Of a stretch of 14,784 bases of DNA, positions 1-6,225 are shown piece after piece. The notes under the pieces were generated by a model. That model worked only from the letters and a program-made list of their open reading frames with translations. It had not been told where the DNA came from and made no database searches. Made by a program: the position numbers and the translations under genes. This DNA comes from Prasinococcaceae sp. CCMP 1430 (taxonomy: Eukaryota; Prasinodermophyta; Palmophyllophyceae; Prasinococcales; Prasinococcaceae), in the NCBI GenBank assembly GCA_013416795.1, contig RQSC01001079.1, positions 22,354 to 37,137 of the forward strand, in the 5' to 3' direction. Positions within the stretch are counted from its first letter, which is position 1; each line of letters begins with the position of its first letter.

Positions 1-245
1 CGCGTGCTGTGGCTTCCGCCGCGCCGGCGCACATGCTCCGCGGCGCCACGCGCGGCGCGGAGGCCCCCGCGCTCCGCGCAGGGGACGCCGTGCTCGCCGA
101 CTACCGCGTCGTCCACCGCGGCCTGGCCAACAGCTCGCAGTCCGCGCGCCCGCTGCTGTACCTCACGCTCGCCGCGCCCGGCTGGCGCGACTCCCACAAC
201 TTCGGCGCCCACTCCGTCTGGGAGAGGTGGGCGGTGCGATGCTAG
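1..245 (+). CDS. Phytanoyl-CoA dioxygenase-like protein, C-terminal fragment (5' end outside window)
   Basis: The frame is open from the left edge (codons starting at position 3) and stops with TAG at 243-245. It encodes the last part of a PhyH-type Fe(II)/2-oxoglutarate dioxygenase. The segment GDAVLADYRVVHRGLANSS carries the distal iron-binding His (codon 114-116). The following ARPLLYLTL carries the Arg expected to bind the 2-oxoglutarate carboxylate (codon 147-149). The tail W-RDSHNFG is typical of the family end. The HxD motif and the N-terminal half lie upstream of the window. The family hydroxylates fatty acyl-CoAs and many other small molecules, so the substrate cannot be named. A second PhyH gene starts 1 kb downstream on the same strand and lacks exactly this half, so the two could be tandem paralogues or displaced pieces of one locus. 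The fold is clear; the exact role is not. Confidence 0.72.
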   Translation, partial: RAVASAAPAHMLRGATRGAEAPALRAGDAVLADYRVVHRGLANSSQSARPLLYLTLAAPGWRDSHNFGAHSVWERWAVRC

Positions 246-264
246 CTGACGCAGCAATAGCACT

Positions 265-270
265 AATAAA
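265..270 (+). terminator. Canonical AATAAA polyadenylation signal
   Basis: AATAAA lies 20 bases after the PhyH stop codon, in a locally A-rich stretch (262-283) that stands out from the GC-rich surroundings. Its position and context fit a 3' end signal for the PhyH gene. No cleavage site can be seen directly. Confidence 0.5.
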
Positions 271-1277
271 CAACAAATAATTACGTCACGCATACACACG
301 GGCGAGCTTCCTCGCACCACACGGCTTCACCACCATTTTGACGTGGGTGGAACGATACCAGTTCACGTTTTTTTCTTCTCTCTCTCTTTCCGTGCCGTGC
401 GTCAGTTTTTTTTTGGGGGGGTGTTGTTGGGCTCTCCGGCGGCGGGCCGGTACTTTTCCAGTGCATTTTGACGTACATGTACAGTAGTTATTATTTTTTT
501 TACGGAACAGAGTGCGGGTACAAAGCGGCGCGCCGTCCCGCGCGCTTTTTTATAGTTGAGGTTTATATGTACATTTATAGGGTTTACCAATTCATCGAAT
601 TTCAATGTGGTGTGATGTGGGAGGCGTGCGTTTGGGAGGTTTGGGTGTGGGCGTGTGGGACGTGTGGGACGCCCGTGTGCGCGCCGCGTGCGCTGCTGCT
701 GCTGCTGCTGCTGTTGCGCGGCGGCGCGGTGCCGCGGCGCGGCGCCACAGGGGGGGCGAGGCGTCGGAGTCCGCGTCAAGCACACGCGCGCCCGCCCCGC
801 CGCCCCGCTCGGCGTCGCGTGCTCGCCCGCGCTGTCTGGCGCCACACCGCCCGCGAAGCAACCGCTCTTTTCCACCACCCACCCACACGTCCCATCTCCC
901 CCCACCCTCTACCAGGTGCGCACGCGCACACACGCCACGCGCCCCACACACTCCCCGCGCCTGCTGACACAGAGCATGAGCGCGCGCGCGCACGCAGCCC
1001 GAGAGCCACACGCATAAGGTCGCCTTATCCAGAAAGCATGCGAATTTTTGCCACAGGTGCGCACATATGCGCGCTGGTGGCGGTGCGTCGCCACACAGCG
1101 TGCGGCGCGCACAGCAGCCCCCTAGCTAGGGCCCGCTTCTCCCGCTGCACGCCCCAATCCACCCTGCGCGCGGTGCGCATGGCCCTGCGCGAGGGCCGAG
1201 CTTCGCCCTCGAGTCCGTGAGAGGGCCGGCCGAGCGTGCGCGCACGCACACTGCCGCTTCGCCGGCCGCGGCGATAG
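271..1277. other. Intergenic region with low-complexity tracts, no supported gene
   Basis: About 1 kb between the two PhyH pieces. It holds a CT-rich tract (375-391), a T9G7 run (406-421), a relatively AT-rich part (about 470-610), a GCT triplet tract (692-712), C/A-rich stretches (about 868-960) and alternating GC/CA dinucleotides. Open frames of up to 250 codons exist here, but their translations are Arg/Pro/His/Ser-rich with no recognisable domain. A palindrome, ATAAGG-TCG-CCTTAT, sits at 1014-1028. The promoter and 5' UTR of the downstream PhyH gene are presumably in the right half, but no TATA or initiator motif stands out. Confidence 0.5.
692..712. repeat. (GCT)7 trinucleotide microsatellite
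   Basis: Seven perfect GCT triplets, followed by GTT. They lie in intergenic DNA and would read as poly-Ala, poly-Leu or poly-Cys by frame, but no supported coding frame contains them. Confidence 0.85.
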
Positions 1278-2222
1278 ATGGCGGGCGCATGCGCGCCGCG
1301 GCGCTCCGTGGGAGCGGGCCTCGTCCGCCCCTGTGCGCGACGAACGTCGCACGCGCGTTCGCTGGCGCGACGCCAGGTGTGTTGTTGCTCTAGGGCGGTG
1401 GGGGGCATCGGAGCTGCCACCACTGCGGCCGCGCTCGAGCAGGATGGCTTTGCGGTGGTGCGCAGTGCGTTGCCGGCGGCCGCGGTGGCGGAGTTGCGCG
1501 CAGCCGCGGACAGCGAGCTAGCTCGGCTCAAGGCGCGCATGCGCAAGGCGCACGCAATCGACGTGGCCACGGATGAGTTTGCCTTCGCAGAGGTCGCTCA
1601 TCGCTCACCGCTCAGATACGACGTCCAGCTCGTGCCGCCGCGCCCACGTGGCCGGACGGGCCGCGTTTCGCCGACGACGGCCGACGCACTGGAGAGGTGG
1701 GTGCTACCGGCCGACGTCCCCGACGTCGGCGCCGCGGGCACTGACGAGCGGCATCGAGTGGTTAGAGAGAGCGTGTGGCATCGAGCGGCGAGGGCCGTCA
1801 TCGGCGAGGATGCCGTGCTGCACTTCTGCGGCTGCGTCACCTCTGAGCCGGGTGCGATTGCGCAGTCCTTGCACGTCGACGGAGAGCATCTCGCTCGCGA
1901 CCTCGCGCGCGGGGTCGCGCACGCGCCGCCTTACGCGGTCAACGTCTTCATCCCGCTGGTGGACACGTCGCTCGCTCTGCGCAACGGCCCCACGGAGTTC
2001 CTGCCCGGCACGCACATGGCGAGCGCCGCCGCGCAGCGCACCGCGGGCGCGGCTGGCGCGGCTAGTGCGGCTGGCGCGGCTGGCGCGGCAGTGCGCGTAT
2101 CGTTTGGTGCGGTGTCGTCTCCCGCGCTGAGCCGCACGAGCGGTGGCATCCCGGCGGTGGGCTTCGTGGACGCTCGCGCGCTGCTCGCGGCCGCCGCGAG
2201 CGCGCGGGCGGCGGTGGGCGCC
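1278..2222 (+). CDS. Phytanoyl-CoA dioxygenase-like protein, truncated at sequence ambiguity
   Basis: This is an Fe(II)/2-oxoglutarate-dependent dioxygenase of the PhyH family, missing its 3' half. The ATG at 1278 is directly preceded by an in-frame TAG. Residues 1-50 are Arg/Ala-rich with almost no acidic residues and could be an organelle leader. ALEQDGFAVVRSALP (about 52-66) is the usual PhyH N-terminus. LHVDGEH (198-204) holds the proximal iron ligands His199 and Asp201, and NGPTEFLPGTH (236-246) is the characteristic family loop. Residues 255-271 are an Ala/Gly low-complexity insertion. The frame reaches the N at 2223 without the distal His or the 2-oxoglutarate Arg, so the enzyme as read is incomplete. 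The codons after the N encode a different kind of protein. A short exon upstream of an acceptor-like TTGCTCTAG (ending about 1393) is an alternative start model. Substrate unknown. Confidence 0.75.
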
Positions 2223-2223
2223 N
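2223..2223. other. Single undetermined base (N) at a probable contig join
   Basis: This is the only N in the window. The translation changes abruptly here from an Ala-rich dioxygenase to a Lys/Cys repeat. The 93-base repeat unit to the right (second copy from 2316) lines up exactly from the N, which corresponds to the T of a TCC Ser codon in that copy. Similarity to the repeat ends at once on the left side. This is the pattern of two pieces joined across an unresolved base, rather than one miscalled base within a gene. Confidence 0.6.
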
Positions 2224-2408
2224 CCCACTGCGACGGCCTCTCGAAGAAGAAGTGCGGCAAGGAGGACGGCTGCGTCTACGAGAACAAGATGTGCATTGAG
2301 GACTGGTACTACCCGTCCCACTGCGACGGCCTCTCGAAGAAGAAGTGCGGCAAGGAGGATGGCTGCGTCTACAAGAGCAAGATGTGCATGGAGGAGCCGG
2401 AGCCGGCG
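2223..2408 (+). repeat. Tandem 93-base coding repeat (two copies)
   Basis: The copies start at 2223 and 2316. The first 50-odd bases of each are identical except for one synonymous GAC/GAT change and the N, and they then drift (GAGAAC versus AAGAGC). The high nucleotide identity suggests recent duplication or ongoing homogenisation. Such a repeat is also a natural place for an assembler to break. Confidence 0.8.
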
Positions 2409-2558
2409 AAGAAGAAGTCCAAGAAGGAGTCCAAGAAGGAGAAGTCCAAGAAGAAGGACAAGAAGAAGAAGGACAAGAAGAAGAAGGACAAGAAGACGAA
2501 GGACAAGAAGAAGAAGGACAAGAAGAAGAAGTCCAAGAAGAAGTCCAAGAAGAACTGA
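2224..2558 (+). CDS. Cys-rich repeat / poly-Lys tail protein, N-terminus missing
   Basis: The sequence from the N to TGA at 2556-2558 encodes about 110 residues. Two near-identical 31-residue modules start at 2223 and 2316. Each has the Cys pattern C-x7-C-x5-C-x6-C, with the core CDGLSKKKCGKEDGC, and WYYPS separates the copies. A Glu/Pro linker leads to a tail made almost only of Lys with Ser, Asp and Glu, including five 15-base units coding DKKKK (2457-2531, one with Thr). The paired Cys suggest small disulphide- or metal-stabilised modules. The Lys tail could bind polyanions, membranes or mineral surfaces; that is inference. I do not recognise a named family. The 5' part, possibly with more modules and a signal peptide, is absent because of the break at 2223. 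The frame is continuous with the upstream PhyH, but I treat that as accidental. Confidence 0.6.
2457..2531 (+). repeat. Five 15-base units encoding DKKKK
   Basis: The unit GACAAGAAGAAGAAG is present five times in a row, with the third copy carrying ACG (Thr) in place of one AAG. Shorter SKK units flank it on both sides (about 2418-2456 and 2532-2555). Almost all Lys codons are AAG, as expected for the GC-rich codon use. Confidence 0.85.
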
Positions 2559-2656
2559 GCTGGAGATTGCCGGTCATTCGACCCTAGAAGGGCGTCGCTC
2601 TGCCGACACAGGTGCTGAGTGCGAACTGAGAAGGGGATCAGCGCGTCCGCACACGG

Positions 2657-2807
2657 ATGGCGTCGGCAAGACGCAACGCACTAGGCGGCGCCGTTGGCCG
2701 CGAGGGCGACGCGCGCGGCGGCAGGCGTGTCGCAGGGCGCGCAGGGTGCGTGCCGCGAGGACGCCGTGGCGGCGCCGCGCGGATTCGCGGCGTTGGCGAC
2801 GCCGACC
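2657..2807 (+). other. Probable mitochondrial leader of the downstream synthase, one base out of frame
   Basis: The ATG at 2657 opens MASARRNALGGAV, an acid-free, Arg-rich start typical of mitochondrial presequences, but in a different frame from the synthase. The synthase frame is open back to TAG at 2682-2684 and reads AARATRAAAGVSQ, then RGFAALATPT, just before the ATG at 2808. The two join smoothly if one T of the TT at 2694-2695 is surplus. No GT-AG intron of believable size does the same. So either the assembly has a one-base insertion, or translation starts at 2808 without a leader. Confidence 0.5.
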
Positions 2808-3995
2808 ATGAACCCGCAGCTCCAGCATGCGGCTGGCCCGGTGGTCAGCAAGGGCCTCGCCGGCGTGTATGCCGACGTGACGGCCATCTCGACCGTCGGC
2901 CAGGCCAGCGGCGCGGGTCTGACGTACCGTGGCTACACGATCGAGGACCTCGCGAACAAAACAACGTTCGAGGAGACAGCCTACCTACTGCTGCATGGCG
3001 AGCTGCCGAACGAGCGCGAGCTGCGCGCGTACAAGGCCCGGCTCGCACAGCACCGCGCCCTTCCCCAGGAGGTGTGCGCCGCGTTGGAGATCACGCCGGC
3101 GACCGCCCACCCGATGGACGTCCTGCGCACCGGCTGCTCCGTGCTCGGCACCCTCGAGCAGGAGGAGGAAATCACCGCGGCGAGCGCAGTGGCCGTCGCC
3201 GAGCGCCTCATAGGCTCTTTCACGTCGATGATCTGCTACTGGTACAACTACCATCGCAACGGCAAGCGCATCGTGCCAAACGTTGACTCCAATGACGGCA
3301 CGGCCAAGGCGTTCCTCAAGATGCTGCGCCAGGATGATGCCGAGCCCGACGCGCTCGAGGAGCATACCGTGGACGCGTCGCTCGTGCTCTACGCGGAGCA
3401 TGACCTCGCCGCCAGCACCTTCGCCGCGCGCACCACTGCGTCCACCATGAGCGATTCGTACTCCGCGATCACCACGGCCATCGGAACCCTGCGCGGCCCG
3501 CTGCATGGTGGCGCCAACGAGGCGGTCATGCACTTCCTCGAGCCCCTCGCCACCCCTGACGAGGCGGAGGCGCTCCTGCGCCAGCGGCTGGCTGCGAAGA
3601 ACCTGATCATGGGCTTCGGCCACAGAGTCTACAAGCATGGCGACCCGCGCAACCGCGTGTTCAAGAGCCTGTCCAAGGCCCTCTCGCAGCGCCCCAATGG
3701 CCGTCCCGACCTGTACGCCATTTCCGAGCGCATTGAGGAGCTCATGGAGCGCGAGAAGGGCATGTACGCGAACGCAGACTTCTACGCGGCGAGCTCGTAC
3801 CACCAGTGCGGCATCCCGACTGAGCTGTTCACCCCAATCTTCGTGGTGAGCCGCACCAGTGGCTGGGCGGCGCACATCGCCGAGCAGCGCTCCAACAACC
3901 GCATCATCCGCCCCTCCAGCCTGTACGTAGGTCACGGGCCGAGGGAGTTTGTGCCACTGGCCCAGCGCGGCGACACGCCCAAAGCCAGCCTCTGA
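2808..3995 (+). CDS. prpC: 2-methylcitrate synthase / citrate synthase, bacterial PrpC type
   Basis: A 395-residue enzyme from ATG 2808 to TGA 3995, close to the length of bacterial PrpC. It condenses an acyl-CoA (propionyl- or acetyl-CoA) with oxaloacetate, giving 2-methylcitrate or citrate. Family landmarks run in order: GLAGVYADVTAISTVGQ (16-32), LTYRGYTIEDLA (38-49), AHPMDVLRTGCSVLGT (100-115), LVLYAEHDLAASTF (192-205), LRGPLHGGANE (228-238, His233), IMGFGHRVYK (267-276, His272), NADFYAAS (322-329, Asp324) and SGWAAHIAEQR (351-361). His233, His272 and Asp324 fit the catalytic triad of the superfamily. The overall pattern resembles bacterial PrpC more than mitochondrial citrate synthase, but sequence alone cannot settle propionyl- versus acetyl-CoA preference. 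The C-terminus ASL is not a good peroxisomal signal. A possible mitochondrial leader lies upstream at 2657. The gene has no introns. Confidence 0.88.
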   Translation: MNPQLQHAAGPVVSKGLAGVYADVTAISTVGQASGAGLTYRGYTIEDLANKTTFEETAYLLLHGELPNERELRAYKARLAQHRALPQEVCAALEITPATAHPMDVLRTGCSVLGTLEQEEEITAASAVAVAERLIGSFTSMICYWYNYHRNGKRIVPNVDSNDGTAKAFLKMLRQDDAEPDALEEHTVDASLVLYAEHDLAASTFAARTTASTMSDSYSAITTAIGTLRGPLHGGANEAVMHFLEPLATPDEAEALLRQRLAAKNLIMGFGHRVYKHGDPRNRVFKSLSKALSQRPNGRPDLYAISERIEELMEREKGMYANADFYAASSYHQCGIPTELFTPIFVVSRTSGWAAHIAEQRSNNRIIRPSSLYVGHGPREFVPLAQRGDTPKASL

Positions 3996-4283
3996 AGGAT
4001 GCCACCCTGGCCGTTTGTAAAATACACACAGTGTGCAGGACACGCGCCCCATTGTTGCCAGCGAGGCCGGTGGATCGCGGCGCTTCCTCGCGCTGCCGCG
4101 CCTACGCGCCGCGCCCGCACGCGCCTGTGCGAGCCCGAGAGTGAGAGGCGGCGCACATTCATTCTAACCCTATCATCAAACCGCAACCTGACCCCTAACC
4201 AGCCACTCCAGTCTCAAGCGGGAAAAAAGTCCGCCAGAGCGCGCAGCAAGAGCGCAGCCGTTGCCGCGACGGCACGGCACGGC
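3996..4283. other. Intergenic spacer: 3' UTR of the synthase and 5' region of the amidase
   Basis: A TGTAAAATACACA stretch at 4016-4028 is the only AT-rich element soon after the synthase stop. TGTAA serves as a poly(A) signal in some green algae, but that use is unproven here. Two telomere-like hexamers, CTAACCCTA (4164-4172) and CCCCTAACC (4192-4200), sit about 90-120 bases before the next ATG. No gene is supported. Confidence 0.4.
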
Positions 4284-5663
4284 ATGGCGCGCCGCGCGGG
4301 GCCGCGTCCTGCGGCGCTCGCGGCGCTCGCGGCGGCGCTCCTAGGCGCGACTGGTGGCGCCGGCGGCGCCGGCGCGGGCGCGCGGCGGCCCCGCCAACTT
4401 CAGCTTCGTGCCTGTGAGGGAGCTCGTGTTCGACCTCGACCTGCCGCCGGCGGAGCGCTGGGCCAAGCACTGTGCCGAGTTCGCATCAAGCACGCCACTC
4501 CTCGAGACCTTCGCCCGCGCGACGCTCGCGCGCCTGGGCGACGCCGAGGCCGCGGCGGTGCTCAAATTGGCCGCGGACGTCACCGGCTTTCTCGGAGCCG
4601 AGGCGGCGGCAGAGATCGAGGGGTGCGGCAAGGCGATGGGTCTCGAGCTAGGCGTGCTCACTACACTCAACCTATCATACATACTGCGGCGCCTCATGGG
4701 TGGCGATCACAACACCACAGGGCCCTTGCCCGCTGGCGCGGATCGCGCTGCGGGCAGCATCGCCTGCACGAGCCTCGCTGCCGACGGAGGCGCGCGCGGC
4801 GAATGTGCTGTCGTGCACGGTCGAAACCTGGACTGGGGCCTCCCAGACGAGCTCAAAAACCTGACCGTCGCCCTCAAGTGGCGCAAGGGCGGCGAAGAAC
4901 TTATGACGACGATCGGGCCGATCGGCTTCTTCGGTGTGCTCACCGCGTTTAAGTCGGGTCGCTACGCCGCCTCCATCAACGAGAGGGCTCACGGGGGGCC
5001 CTTCCTCGAAGATCTCGCCGAGCTGCTGCTGCTGGGCCGCAAGCTCCCCTCGCATGCGCTGCGCGAGGCCTTGCTCGCGGCGGACACCTATGCCGACCTT
5101 GGTGCGCGCCTCGCGGCGGCTGAGCTCGTCGCTCCTGTCTACTACGTCGTTTCAGGCGCGCAGCGCGGTGAAGCGTCGGTGATCACGCGCGACCGTACCG
5201 GCGTGGCAGGTGCGCCCGTCAGCCTCGACAACGGCGGCAGCTTCGGCCGCAGCTGGTTCGTGCTGCAGACCAATTATGACTACTGGGAGGATGCACCGGC
5301 GAGTGACGACCGTCGTGGCTATGCGTTGCGCCATCTCGACGAGCTGGGCGCGAAGACGAATCGAAGCGCGAGCATGGAGCAGATGCGCGATCGCATCTTG
5401 AAAGCCTGGCCTACGCTGAACGATGGGACCTCGTTGGTCTCTGTCATGTGCGCCGAGACGGGCGAGTACCTGGCATACAATGTGCGTATGCCTAGCTTAG
5501 CTAGACATGTGCTCTCTCTCTCTCTCGCACGCGCGCACCTTGAGCCCATTTCTTCGTGTGGTCGCTGACACACACTCGCGCTCCCGCGCAACTCCTCCGC
5601 TCGCAGGCAATGTACCATCCACATATCGCGGCTACCGGGGAAGGGCAACAGCTTGTGCATTAG
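4284..5663 (+). CDS. N-acylethanolamine acid amidase / acid ceramidase-like hydrolase
   Basis: An Ntn-type cysteine amidohydrolase of the NAAA/ASAH1 family, which cleaves N-acyl amides (fatty-acid ethanolamides or ceramides) in acidic compartments. Seen features: RELVFDLDLPPAERW near the start; the nucleophile Cys in SIACTSLAA (codon 4765-4767), where auto-cleavage would free the N-terminal Cys; GRNLDW (Arg 4822-4824, Asp 4831-4833); VYYVVSGAQRGEASVITRDR; and LQTNYDYW (Asn 5272-5274). These match the catalytic set Cys, Arg, Asp, Asn of human NAAA. A signal peptide, RPAALAALAAALLG, starts at ATG 4284 but in the frame one base off. The main frame is open from GTG 4354, and the shift falls in a run of GGC/GCC at about 4354-4395. 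An intron (5482-5606) then joins a short last exon ending at TAG 5663, giving about 417 residues. NAAA versus ceramidase substrate cannot be decided. Confidence 0.85.
5482..5606 (+). other. Intron in the acid amidase gene
   Basis: The donor is GTGCGT after the codons for EYLAYN. The acceptor is CTCCGCTCGCAG, preceded by a pyrimidine-rich stretch. Length 125 bases, phase 0. The next exon, 5607-5663, reads AMYHPHIAATGEGQQLVH and then TAG. Reading through the intron would instead add Ser/Leu/Arg low-complexity residues before TGA at 5566-5568. The intron holds the perfect palindrome CTAGCTTAGCTAG (5492-5504) and a CT repeat. Confidence 0.65.
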
Positions 5664-6225
5664 TTGATGCGCACTGCGAGCATGCGCGTACCACCAAGGT
5701 CGTATGCAAATTCGCATGCATGCTCACGCGCGTCCACCAAGCACGCCCACAGGTGCTTCTCTCCTGGAGCTAGAGTAGCTCTCCAGTAGTCTATGTATAT
5801 GCACAGTAGCCACGAGAGTGTGTGAAGCTGCCTTCACGGGGCATCCAAAGGCCTGCAAGCCCGCCGGCGAGCGCGCCGCCGCGCATGCCATCGCTACCGG
5901 CGCACGCCCTGCAGCCGCCATGCACGGGCGGGTGGGCGGGCGCCCTTGCGCTGGTGCCCCCACGCATGGGTGCCTCCGTGTGCACACCCCGCTTCGCGAA
6001 ACGCGCACAGATTTTCGACCTGGTGCGATCGTTCCCCGAGAGCGCGCGCGCGCGCGTCGGCAACACCGGTACATCCGTTCGTTCCTCGCGTGACGAACGC
6101 GCCGGGGCACGCTCGCTTGCTCGCTCGCGCGTGCGTGTCCACGGGACGAGCGCGATCGGGGTGGGGTGGCGAGCGACCGGGCACCGCGCGTCAGGGAGGA
6201 GTGGCACGCGGCGGGGCGCGGCCAC
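5664..6225. other. Intergenic region between the amidase and SMP genes
   Basis: About 560 bases without a supported gene. An imperfect hairpin (CTGGAG at 5764-5769 against CTCCAG at 5781-5786) could belong to the amidase 3' UTR. The right part is very GC-rich with GCGCGCGCG runs (6042-6055) and presumably contains the promoter and 5' UTR of the next gene. Frames here give Arg/Ala/Pro-rich translations without domains. No AATAAA was seen. Confidence 0.4.

Noticed and set aside
1014-1028. ATAAGG-TCG-CCTTAT as a hairpin terminator or RNA gene
   Set aside because: The stem is six base pairs, with no T tract and no RNA gene hallmarks. It is noted only as a palindrome.
468-1220. 250-codon + strand frame in the intergenic region
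   Set aside because: It passes through the GCT repeat and GC/CA runs. The translation is Arg/Pro/His-rich with no domain or convincing splice structure.
2657-3286. 209-codon frame from ATG 2657 as a separate gene
   Set aside because: Only its first codons look meaningful (a leader). The rest is an out-of-frame reading of the synthase.
2985-4052. 355-codon open frame on the - strand
   Set aside because: It is antisense to the well-supported methylcitrate synthase. Its Val/Gly/Arg/Leu pattern mirrors the + strand codons.
5704-5711. ATGCAAAT octamer-like element
   Set aside because: It matches an animal promoter motif, but one eight-base hit has no weight here, and it lies just after a gene end rather than at a clear promoter.
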